DNA of 64,000 nt from UBA6049 sp965662345 (GTDB taxonomy: Bacteria > Bacteroidota > Bacteroidia > Flavobacteriales_G > Salibacteraceae): positions 1 through 64,000 of the forward strand of contig CBFIHE010000005.1 in NCBI GenBank assembly GCA_965662345.1, given 5' to 3'. This document shows positions 1-7,226 of this stretch, in pieces. Below the pieces are notes generated by a model that saw nothing but the letters and a program-made list of their open reading frames with translations, was not told where the DNA came from and did not search any database. Within the stretch, counting starts at the first letter, position 1. The number at the start of each line of letters is the position of its first letter. The position numbers and the translations under genes were made by a program.

Positions 1-591
1 AAATGCCTTTTCAGACAAGCGTTCGTTACGAGAGCTCATTGCTAATCCGCTCTCTTCTCGTACTATCTTACACCCAATTACTTTAATCTGTAGCTGCTCT
101 TTTAGCACTAATGCTTTGATGATAGCCAATTGTTGGTAGTCTTTTTCACCAAAGTAAGCCTTGTGGGGCTGAGCCACTAAAAATAGACGCTTCACAATGG
201 TAGCAACACCTTCGAAGTGACCTGGCCGCTCCTTCCCTTCCATAATAGCGGTTAAGTCGCCAAAGTCAAAAGACTCAGACAACGCTCCAGAAGGATACAT
301 TTCATCTACGTTTGGAAGAAATACACAATCACACCCAAGTTCTTTCAACTTAGCAATGTCTTCTTCCTCATGTCTTGGGTAATCTTCTAAATCTGTAGAT
401 TTATTAAACTGGGTCGGGTTCACAAAAATAGAGCAAACGCATACATCGTTCTCTGCCATGGCTCGCTTCACCAATGATAGATGACCATCGTGCAATGCTC
501 CCATGGTTGGAACAAAACCTATGGTCTTATTGGCATTTCTATATGCTTGAACCTTGGCTGATAATGCCGTGTTAGTATGAATGATTTTCAT
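1..591 (-). CDS. panC: Pantoate--beta-alanine ligase, partial (3' end beyond window)
   Basis: Condenses pantoate and beta-alanine with ATP in the cytosol, the last step of pantothenate synthesis. The reading frame is open from the ATG at 591 down to base 1, giving 197 residues of a usual 280 or so. Near the N terminus it reads VPTMGALHDGHLSL, the nucleotidyltransferase HxGH-type motif. Further on are EGKERPGHFEGVATIVKRLF, FGEKDYQQ and MSSRNERLS, all family signatures. The C-terminal part lies outside the window. It is divergent from the glgA-like gene, an arrangement common in Bacteroidota. Identification is firm. Confidence 0.95.
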   Translation of the reverse strand, partial: MKIIHTNTALSAKVQAYRNANKTIGFVPTMGALHDGHLSLVKRAMAENDVCVCSIFVNPTQFNKSTDLEDYPRHEEEDIAKLKELGCDCVFLPNVDEMYPSGALSESFDFGDLTAIMEGKERPGHFEGVATIVKRLFLVAQPHKAYFGEKDYQQLAIIKALVLKEQLQIKVIGCKIVREESGLAMSSRNERLSEKAF

Positions 592-637
592 GCAAAAGAG
601 GTCTGAAGAATGCCATGATAAGGTTGGAGCAAAGCAG

Positions 638-645
638 CAAAGCTA
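638..645 (-). promoter_or_regulatory. Candidate -7 element for panC
   Basis: On the minus strand this reads TAGCTTTG, an exact match to the Bacteroidota -7 consensus TAnnTTTG, 46 bases upstream of the panC ATG. I see no good TTG at the expected -33 spacing, so the call rests on the -7 element alone. Confidence 0.35.
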
Positions 646-654
646 TTCGAAAAC

Positions 655-685
655 TTGAACCACGCGCATTTTTATGTTATTTTTG
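655..685 (+). promoter_or_regulatory. Promoter of glgA-like/DUF4270/glmS operon
   Basis: TTG at 655-657 and TATTTTTG at 678-685, separated by 20 bases, fit the Bacteroidota primary sigma consensus TTG-N19-TAnnTTTG. Transcription would begin near 690. This argues against a start codon at 674 and for the ATG at 716. Confidence 0.6.
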
Positions 686-715
686 TGGCCATTTTCTGAT
701 AAACGTAGGGAACAC

Positions 716-1543
716 ATGAGCAAGCCGAGAGTTTTATTCGTGTCTCAAGAGATTAACCCGTACATTCCGGGTAGCACAATTTCTAAATTGACACGACATT
801 TACCACAGGGGATTCAAGAGAGGGGAAAAGAAATCAGAACATTCATGCCGCGCTATGGCTGCGTTAATGAACGCAGACATCAATTGCATGAAGTGATTCG
901 TTTGTCGGGAATGAACCTGGTAGTGAACGATTTTGATCATCCACTAATTATAAAGGTGGCAAGTATTCAACCGGCTCGTATGCAGGTTTACTTCATAGAT
1001 AATGAAGAGTACTTTCACCGCAAGGCTATGTTAGAGGACGATGACGAGAAGGCATTTGAAGATAATGACGAACGTTCTATATTCTTCGTTCGCGGTGTTC
1101 TTGAAACCGTTAAAAAATTGGGCTGGTCTCCAGACATCATCCACTGCCATGGTTGGATGACAGCCTTACTACCAACGTATCTGAGAACCATGTATAATGA
1201 TGATCCGATCTTTTCTGATACTAAGGTAGTGTACTCACTTTATAACGGTGAAGCAAATGGTAGTTTGGCCGCTAACTTGCAAGACAAGCTCACATTTGAC
1301 GGAATGGCTGATGAAGTTACAAGTGCTATCAAAGATGCAACCTATGATAACTTGCACAAAATGGCTATACGCGATTCAGATGCGTTAATCATTGGTCCAG
1401 ATGCAGAAGAGCATTCTGTTGCAGAACACATTAAATCTCAAGATAAACCGTTTATCGTTCACGAATCTGAAGAGACTTTCATTGATCAATATTCAGAATT
1501 TTACGATAAAATATTAGCCGAATCATCGGTTTTAGCGGATTAA
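716..1543 (+). CDS. Glycogen/starch synthase-like protein, N-terminal GT5 domain only
   Basis: 275 residues similar to the N-terminal half of GlgA (GT5, GT-B fold): KPRVLFVSQEINPY at the start, a DIIHCHGWMTALLP stretch and the usual Rossmann-type layout. A real glycogen synthase is about 480 residues. The whole C-terminal nucleotide-sugar half is missing, and the KxGGL ADP-glucose loop is replaced by IPGSTISK, so glycogen synthesis is doubtful. The frame could extend upstream to 674, but a promoter covers that stretch, so I chose the ATG at 716. The stop is 3 bases before the DUF4270 gene, so these are probably one operon with glmS. Short GlgA-like proteins at this locus are, from memory, usual in Flavobacteriia. 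Function unknown. Confidence 0.75.
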   Translation: MSKPRVLFVSQEINPYIPGSTISKLTRHLPQGIQERGKEIRTFMPRYGCVNERRHQLHEVIRLSGMNLVVNDFDHPLIIKVASIQPARMQVYFIDNEEYFHRKAMLEDDDEKAFEDNDERSIFFVRGVLETVKKLGWSPDIIHCHGWMTALLPTYLRTMYNDDPIFSDTKVVYSLYNGEANGSLAANLQDKLTFDGMADEVTSAIKDATYDNLHKMAIRDSDALIIGPDAEEHSVAEHIKSQDKPFIVHESEETFIDQYSEFYDKILAESSVLAD

Positions 1544-1546
1544 CGA

Positions 1547-2920
1547 ATGAGTAAAAGCACATCAATAAAAAAAGGGGGCTTTATCAAGTACCCCTTTTTG
1601 CTTCTAATAACCCTTCTTCTATTCAATTGTAAAAAGGAGACAGAACTAGGACTAGAGGTCTTTCCAGAAGAGGAGCAGCTAGGTATTGCTGTTGACTCAT
1701 TCACAGTTCGGAGTTATACCATACCTAATGACAGCGTTCCTACGGATGAGCAGCTTACAATGTTAGCAGGGGCTTATGTAGACCCTGTTTTTGGAAAAGT
1801 TAAAACCACCCTCTTTACTCAGTTAGTTCCTGAAGCCGAAAACCTCAACTTCTCAGGAAAAGAAGTAGTATTAGATAGTGCCGTATTGGCTTTTCGTTAT
1901 GATGTATCACTGAATGGCGTATATGCTAAAAATGTAGAATCTGGTGAAAGTTTTAGCCCGGTAACACTTCGAGTACATGAACTAACAGATACTTTGGGGC
2001 TTTCTGAAAAGTACTACAGTACGTCTTCTAAGCCATTCGACCTTATGCCAATTGGTGAACTAGTTGATTATATCCCAACTCCAGCAGGATCACTGGCCGT
2101 AGATACTACTCAAGAGCCAGCTCAAGTAAGAATACCGCTAGACTCTATATGGGCGGCTGATTTACTGCTAAGCGATGAAATACGATCAACTTCGGCCTTT
2201 ATTCAATTTATGAAAGGCATCGCTTTGGTTACCGATGATGCTTCCCTGATGACAGATGAAGGGAGTTTGTTGTACTTAAACCCTTACAGCACATACACTA
2301 GGTTAGAGTTTTACTACCGCACCAAAGATGTTGGACAAGATGATTCTCTATTCATCAAAGAGTCTTTTAGACTAATTATTGACGGGAATACAGCACGATT
2401 CAATCAATATGAAATTGAGAACAACGGAACACCAGTGGCAGCAGCCTTAACTGATACAACAACAGGTGCTGAACTCATGTACTTACAAGGCTTGGGAGGT
2501 CCGCACATTTTTGTTCAATGCCAAGGGTACCTTGATTATTTCATGGATAATGCTGGTATTTTGAATCTTGCCGAATTAATCATTCCAGTAAATGATAGTA
2601 CACCGGATTATGCCCTACCCCCAGCTGTGTTCATTCAAAAAATTGAAGCAGAAGGTGGACAGTCAGTAGTTCTAGATCAATTAGAAGGAGTTGGTCATAT
2701 AGATGGATACTACGATGATGAGAAACATCAATACCGTCTTGTGCTTACTAGACAAATGCATACTTTTATCGAAGCTTATAAAAACGGTGAAAAACTGGAC
2801 TATGGGTTCGATATAGGACCAACTAATGAAAGAACCTTCGCCAATAGAACAAAGCTTAACGGGTTTGCACCAACCCAAGGAGAAAAAGTGCGTTTTAGAT
2901 TTGTATATACCCCCCTATAA
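1547..2920 (+). CDS. DUF4270 family lipoprotein
   Basis: 457 residues with an N-terminal hydrophobic segment ending in a lipobox-like LLFNC (Cys about residue 28), so probably a lipid-anchored envelope protein. The body is beta-rich, with the family's characteristic early segment around AGAYVDPVFGKVKTTLFTQL. No catalytic motif is visible. It sits between the glgA-like gene (3-base gap) and glmS (12-base gap) and is very likely cotranscribed with both. The neighbourhood suggests a link to envelope sugar or amino-sugar metabolism, but that is only inference from context. Family assignment is good; function is unknown. Confidence 0.8.
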   Translation: MSKSTSIKKGGFIKYPFLLLITLLLFNCKKETELGLEVFPEEEQLGIAVDSFTVRSYTIPNDSVPTDEQLTMLAGAYVDPVFGKVKTTLFTQLVPEAENLNFSGKEVVLDSAVLAFRYDVSLNGVYAKNVESGESFSPVTLRVHELTDTLGLSEKYYSTSSKPFDLMPIGELVDYIPTPAGSLAVDTTQEPAQVRIPLDSIWAADLLLSDEIRSTSAFIQFMKGIALVTDDASLMTDEGSLLYLNPYSTYTRLEFYYRTKDVGQDDSLFIKESFRLIIDGNTARFNQYEIENNGTPVAAALTDTTTGAELMYLQGLGGPHIFVQCQGYLDYFMDNAGILNLAELIIPVNDSTPDYALPPAVFIQKIEAEGGQSVVLDQLEGVGHIDGYYDDEKHQYRLVLTRQMHTFIEAYKNGEKLDYGFDIGPTNERTFANRTKLNGFAPTQGEKVRFRFVYTPL

Positions 2921-2932
2921 TTAGCAGAACGT

Positions 2933-4777
2933 ATGTGTGGAATCGTTGGTTATCTAGGCAATAAAGAAGCCTACCCCATTCTTATTAGGGGATTAAAGAG
3001 ACTAGAGTATCGTGGGTACGATAGCGCTGGTGTTGTGGTTATGAAAGACCATGATTTTAAACTCTTTAAGCGGAAAGGTAAAGTGTCTGATTTGGAAGAA
3101 TTAATTGGAGCACAAGATAACGCGGGAACATTAGGCATTGGTCATACAAGGTGGGCCACTCATGGACCTCCTAACGATACCAACTCACATCCACACTTGT
3201 CTGAAAGTGAAAATTTGAGCATTATTCACAATGGGATTATTGAGAACTATGATGTGCTTAAAACCGAATTATCTAAAAGAGGATATTCATTTAAAAGTGA
3301 CACAGACACAGAGGTTCTCATCAATTTTATTGAAGAAGTTCAACGCGTAGAGCAGGTTGAGTTAGAAGATGCCGTTCGCATTGCTTTGGGTCAAGTTGTA
3401 GGTGCTTATGCCATCGCCATCATGGAAAAAGGAAACCCAGATAAATTGGTTTTAGCCAAAAAGGGTAGCCCAATGGTTGTAGGTGTTGGGAATAATGAGT
3501 TTTTTGTTGCTTCCGATGCATCTCCCTTCTTAGAATATACTAAGAATGCCATTTATTTAGAAGATGAAGAAATGGCTGTTTTAAGGAGAGGGCAAGACAT
3601 TGAAATGCGTACCATTCACTCCAATGAAGTAGTTGATCCGCTTATTCATGAGTTGCAAATGCACTTAGAGCAAATTGAAAAAGGTGGTTACGACCACTTC
3701 ATGCTGAAGGAAATTTATGAGCAACCTAGATCCATTCGCGATTCGCTACGTGGAAGACTCTTGGCTGATAAAGGACTTATTTCTATGCGTGGGGTTGACG
3801 AATATGAAGCTAAGTTTACCAACGCCAACAGAATCTTAATCATTGCCTGTGGTACTTCATGGCATGCTGGATTAGTGGCTGAGTATATGATTGAAGAGTT
3901 TGCTCGTATCCCTGTGGAAGTAGAGTATGCTTCAGAGTTTCGCTATAGAAACCCCATAATTACCGAAAAAGATGTTGTTATAGCTATTTCACAATCTGGC
4001 GAAACAGCAGATACTCTGGCCGCTATAGAACTTGCAAAAGAAAAAGGTGCAACCGTTTTTGGAATTGTGAATGTTGTTGGATCATCTATAGCAAGAGCAT
4101 CTCATGCTGGCGCGTACACGCATGCAGGTCCTGAAATTGGGGTAGCATCTACCAAAGCATTTACGGCACAAGTATCCGTTTTAGCATTAATTGCCCTTCA
4201 AATAGGTAAGAAAAATGGAACGCTTAGTGAAACACGCTTTAGAGAGTTAATTCGCGAATTAGATGCCGTTCCAGGAAAAATAGAGCACATGTTGCAAAGC
4301 GATGCACAAACTGTTCGCATTTCTAAAGAGTATAAAGATGCTACCAACTTCTTGTACTTGGGTAGAGGGTTTAACTTCCCAGTAGCCCTAGAAGGCGCGC
4401 TGAAGCTTAAAGAAATTTCTTATATCCATGCAGAGGGTTATCCAGCTGCGGAAATGAAACATGGCCCTATTGCATTAATAGATGAAAACATGCCAGTTGT
4501 TGTTATTGCTACCAGACAAGGTCACTATGAAAAAGTAGTAAGTAACGTACAAGAGATCAAAGCAAGACAAGGAAAAATCATTGCGGTAGTTAGTGAGGGA
4601 GATTCCACCATTACGCAGATGGCAGATTATGTAATGGAAATTCCTTCAACAGAAGAAGCATTTACTCCATTGCTTACTACAATTCCTCTGCAGTTGGTCT
4701 CTTATCATATTGCGGTTATGAGGGGATGCAATATAGACCAGCCAAGAAACTTGGCGAAATCAGTTACGGTGGAATAA
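2933..4777 (+). CDS. glmS: Glutamine--fructose-6-phosphate aminotransferase (isomerizing)
   Basis: Makes glucosamine-6-phosphate from fructose-6-phosphate and glutamine, the entry step to peptidoglycan and lipopolysaccharide amino sugars. It is 614 residues, full length. The protein starts MCGIVGYLGN, exposing the catalytic Cys2 after Met removal, and has a class II glutaminase domain to about residue 220 (HTRWATHG, HNGIIENY). Two SIS sugar-isomerase domains follow (CGTSWHAG, SQSGETADTL, STKAFTAQ), and the protein ends in DQPRNLAKSVTVE. It is the third gene of an operon with the glgA-like and DUF4270 genes. I see no glmS ribozyme; the upstream gap is only 12 bases. Confidence 0.98.
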   Translation: MCGIVGYLGNKEAYPILIRGLKRLEYRGYDSAGVVVMKDHDFKLFKRKGKVSDLEELIGAQDNAGTLGIGHTRWATHGPPNDTNSHPHLSESENLSIIHNGIIENYDVLKTELSKRGYSFKSDTDTEVLINFIEEVQRVEQVELEDAVRIALGQVVGAYAIAIMEKGNPDKLVLAKKGSPMVVGVGNNEFFVASDASPFLEYTKNAIYLEDEEMAVLRRGQDIEMRTIHSNEVVDPLIHELQMHLEQIEKGGYDHFMLKEIYEQPRSIRDSLRGRLLADKGLISMRGVDEYEAKFTNANRILIIACGTSWHAGLVAEYMIEEFARIPVEVEYASEFRYRNPIITEKDVVIAISQSGETADTLAAIELAKEKGATVFGIVNVVGSSIARASHAGAYTHAGPEIGVASTKAFTAQVSVLALIALQIGKKNGTLSETRFRELIRELDAVPGKIEHMLQSDAQTVRISKEYKDATNFLYLGRGFNFPVALEGALKLKEISYIHAEGYPAAEMKHGPIALIDENMPVVVIATRQGHYEKVVSNVQEIKARQGKIIAVVSEGDSTITQMADYVMEIPSTEEAFTPLLTTIPLQLVSYHIAVMRGCNIDQPRNLAKSVTVE

Positions 4778-4786
4778 GTCAACAGC

Positions 4787-5209
4787 TTACTTGGCCCACA
4801 TAATCACTTTGGAGTTGTCTTCGTATAATTCCAAAGAAGGGGTAGCTAGAATAGCTACAATATCTACTAGAGGCAGTATACCTAGCCCACCACCTAGTGT
4901 GAGTGTGTAAATCACTGGAACTTTTGCCTCTGTGCCCAGGTATAACCTATGCACCCCAAAAGGACCAAGTGTAATGGCTAGTAGAACAGCGTTAAGCTTG
5001 GTATGTTTGGCCTTTTCCCCGACATATGAAGAGTCATAATCATAAATAACAGTGGAATTAATCTCATCTATGAAAGCTACTTGACCCAACGACTCAAAGT
5101 AAGGTTCGCCTTTGCTTAAGAATTGCGGAGAATACGCGACTGTATTCAAGCTGAAAATCAAAGCAAAAACCACCAAAATGCAAGGAATCCAATTTTGCCT
5201 TTCCACCAT
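4787..5209 (-). CDS. TM2 domain-containing membrane protein
   Basis: 140 residues from the ATG at 5209; an upstream in-frame extension to 5299 would run into the oppositely oriented lipoprotein gene and looks spurious. A hydrophobic N-terminal segment (residues about 8-25) may be a signal peptide or membrane anchor. Near residues 75-125 is a TM2 domain: two hydrophobic helices around the ITLGPFGVHRLYLGT motif, ending in LPLVDIVAIL. The molecular role of such TM2 proteins is not established. Convergent with glmS across 9 bases and divergent from the small lipoprotein gene. Confidence 0.75.
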   Translation of the reverse strand: MVERQNWIPCILVVFALIFSLNTVAYSPQFLSKGEPYFESLGQVAFIDEINSTVIYDYDSSYVGEKAKHTKLNAVLLAITLGPFGVHRLYLGTEAKVPVIYTLTLGGGLGILPLVDIVAILATPSLELYEDNSKVIMWAK

Positions 5210-5268
5210 GTTCGCAAAATATGATATTTTCGTACAAATTAAGTCTAACAAACTAAAACTCAATTCAA

Positions 5269-5547
5269 ATGAAAAAAGTGTACATGTTTGCAATCGCACT
5301 TGCAGCTGTTAGTTTTACAGCATGTGGTGGTGGCGTACAAGAAGGTGCTCAAGCTGAAGCAGAAGAAGCGGCAACAGAACAAATGGAAGAAGAAGCGGCA
5401 GAAGAGCCAGCTCAAGAAGAAGCAATGGAAGAACCAGCAGCAGATTCAATGGCAATGGAAGCAGATTCAACAGCTATGGATGCTGAAGGTGATGCAGAAA
5501 TGACTGAAGATCACGCTGAGGGTCATGAAGGTCACGAAGGTCACTAG
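5269..5547 (+). CDS. Small acidic lipoprotein with His-rich C terminus
   Basis: 92 residues. An N-terminal hydrophobic segment ends in FTAC at about residue 19, a plausible lipobox, followed by GGG. The rest is almost entirely Glu, Ala, Met, Gln and Asp, with repeats such as MEEPAADSMAMEADS, and the protein ends HAEGHEGHEGH. The acidic, Met-rich and His-rich tail could bind metal ions, but nothing shows this directly. The frame is supported by the signal sequence and by a strong terminator 27 bases after the stop. The other open frame over the same bases, a Gln/Lys-rich one, is a shadow. Probably an independent monocistronic gene. Function unknown. Confidence 0.75.
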   Translation: MKKVYMFAIALAAVSFTACGGGVQEGAQAEAEEAATEQMEEEAAEEPAQEEAMEEPAADSMAMEADSTAMDAEGDAEMTEDHAEGHEGHEGH

Positions 5548-5573
5548 AGTCTTACTCCAAACCGCAATAAATG

Positions 5574-5601
5574 AGCGCTGCACCATTGCAGCGCTTTTTT
5601 T
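5574..5601 (+). terminator. Intrinsic terminator of the small lipoprotein gene
   Basis: A perfect 9-bp stem (AGCGCTGCA / TGCAGCGCT) with a CCAT loop is followed directly by a run of T to 5601. This is a textbook rho-independent terminator for the plus-strand gene ending at 5547. The minus-strand side has no T tract. Confidence 0.93.
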
Positions 5602-5603
5602 GA

Positions 5604-6059
5604 TTAAACCAAATCCTCAGATGTATATTTTACGTTAAGCCACTCTCCATCAAACCTAGCTCCATGCTTCTTATAAAAGGCAATTGCAGGTTTGTTCCAC
5701 TCCAACACCTGCCATTCCATACGTTTAACGTTGCGTTCTTCAGCAACTTGTTTTACCGCTAAAAATAACTTTTCACCTATTCCCTTTCTACGATGCGCGT
5801 TATCTACAACAATGTCTTCTAAATAAAGACAACGACCTTTCCACGTACTATACTTTGTGTAGTATAGTGCAACTCCCAAGACCTTCTCTGTGTTTTCTGC
5901 CACAAAAAATTCAAAAATCGCATCTGGGCCAAAACCATCCGCGTATAATTCCTCAACTGTGACTTCTACCTCATCAGGCGCTTTTTCATATTCGGCTAAT
6001 TCTTGAATCAGTCTCAAGAGTGAGGGTATGTCATTAGGTTCTCCTTTTCGTATTTTCAT
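5604..6059 (-). CDS. GNAT family N-acetyltransferase (SSAT/PaiA-like)
   Basis: 151 residues from the ATG at 6059; an in-frame TTG at 6074 is the only upstream alternative. Gcn5-related acetyltransferases move an acetyl group from acetyl-CoA to an amine. The acetyl-CoA loop is clear as VVDNAHRRKGIGEKLF near residues 87-102, preceded by LYLEDI and followed by the LEWNKPAIAFYKKHGA motif. The LED-I pattern and overall spacing resemble diamine/spermidine acetyltransferases, so a polyamine or related small amine is a plausible substrate, but this is not provable from sequence. Divergent from fbp. Confidence 0.85.
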   Translation of the reverse strand: MKIRKGEPNDIPSLLRLIQELAEYEKAPDEVEVTVEELYADGFGPDAIFEFFVAENTEKVLGVALYYTKYSTWKGRCLYLEDIVVDNAHRRKGIGEKLFLAVKQVAEERNVKRMEWQVLEWNKPAIAFYKKHGARFDGEWLNVKYTSEDLV

Positions 6060-6139
6060 GATATTCTCTTGCAATTCTGATTAAAGTCAGGAGTCAATTT
6101 AGTTCAAAAATCGATATTTGGCTTCAAATACATCCGAAC

Positions 6140-7135
6140 ATGAATAAGTTGATCACCCTAGAAGAGTTCATCATTGAAAGACAGCATGAATTTCCCTATG
6201 CTACGGGTGAACTCAGCAGACTACTTAGCTCCATTGCACTTGCTTCTAAAGTAGTGAATCGAGAGGTTAATAAAGCTGGCTTAGCAGATATCACAGGAGC
6301 AGTAGGTGAAGAAAACGTTCAAGGAGAAGAACAACAAAAATTGGATGTATATGCCGATGACGTTTTCAGAATAGCCTTAGAAGCGCAGGGAGAGGTTTGT
6401 GGTATTGCTTCAGAAGAGCAAGAAGACTTTGTTCAATTCAACAGCGAGGTTTCTTCAGACTCTAAATACGTGGTGATGATTGACCCGTTAGATGGAAGCT
6501 CAAACATTGATGTAAACGTATCTATTGGTACTATTTTCAGTATTTACCGCAGAATAAGTAGCGTAGATGAGCCTGTTCAAATGAAAGACTTTCTTCAAAA
6601 AGGCGATAAACAGGTTGCGGCAGGGTATGTGGTTTATGGCTCATCAACTATGCTTGTTTACACTACAGGAAGAGGAGTAAACGGGTTTACTCTAGACCCT
6701 TCCATAGGTTCATATTACTTGTCTCACAGAGATATTCATATTCCAGAGACCAGTAAAATTTACAGTGTAAACCAAGGTAATTTTCACACCTTTCCGCAAG
6801 GCGTGAAGGATTATATCAGTTGGTGCCAAGAAACAGATGCAGTAACCAATAGGCCTTACACTGCTAGATACATTGGCTCTTTAGTAGCTGATTTCCATCG
6901 CAATATGCTCAAAGGTGGCATCTATATGTACCCCTCTACAGAAAAAGCTCCTAAAGGAAAACTGCGATTGCTGTATGAATGCAACCCATTAGCTTATTTG
7001 GCAGAACAGGCAGGAGGAGTAGCTACTGATGGAAAGCAACGAATTATGGAGGTAGACCCAACAGAACTGCACCAGCGCGTGCCCTTTTTTATTGGTTCTA
7101 AGGCAATGCTAGAAGAGGCCATGAGTCACCTTTAA
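6140..7135 (+). CDS. fbp: Class I fructose-1,6-bisphosphatase
   Basis: 331 residues, the usual length. Hydrolyses fructose-1,6-bisphosphate to fructose-6-phosphate in gluconeogenesis, cytosolic and metal dependent. The metal-binding signature DPLDGSSNIDVNVSIGTIFS is intact, and substrate-binding segments NPLAYLAEQAGG and KLRLLYECNP are near the C terminus. Its product is the GlmS substrate made nearby, although the genes are in different transcription units. Stands alone on the plus strand, 91 bases ahead of mfd. Confidence 0.97.
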   Translation: MNKLITLEEFIIERQHEFPYATGELSRLLSSIALASKVVNREVNKAGLADITGAVGEENVQGEEQQKLDVYADDVFRIALEAQGEVCGIASEEQEDFVQFNSEVSSDSKYVVMIDPLDGSSNIDVNVSIGTIFSIYRRISSVDEPVQMKDFLQKGDKQVAAGYVVYGSSTMLVYTTGRGVNGFTLDPSIGSYYLSHRDIHIPETSKIYSVNQGNFHTFPQGVKDYISWCQETDAVTNRPYTARYIGSLVADFHRNMLKGGIYMYPSTEKAPKGKLRLLYECNPLAYLAEQAGGVATDGKQRIMEVDPTELHQRVPFFIGSKAMLEEAMSHL

Positions 7136-7191
7136 TTATACTTTCGTTGCTCAATGAACAGCTTTCGTTAAGAGTTGTTGCTTTTAAAATT

Positions 7192-7214
7192 CCCGGAGGA
7201 AACACCCCTTCGGG
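7192..7214 (+). other. Hairpin in the fbp-mfd gap
   Basis: CCCGGAGG at 7192-7199 and CCTTCGGG at 7207-7214 can form an 8-bp stem (one G-U pair) with a 7-base loop. It ends 12 bases before the mfd start. There is no T run after it, so it is not a clear terminator. It may be a leader structure or chance. Confidence 0.3.
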
Positions 7215-7226
7215 CTTACTGCATTT

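Noticed and set aside
674..715. Upstream start for the glgA-like gene
   Set aside because: A good promoter -7 element (678-685) lies inside it, so it would not be in the mRNA.
5288..5503. Lys/Gln-rich open frame over the small lipoprotein gene
   Set aside because: A shifted-frame shadow; the other frame has a signal peptide and lipobox, and its stop is followed by the terminator.
7192..7214. fbp terminator
   Set aside because: The stem is GC-rich but no T run follows; kept only as a hairpin of unknown role.
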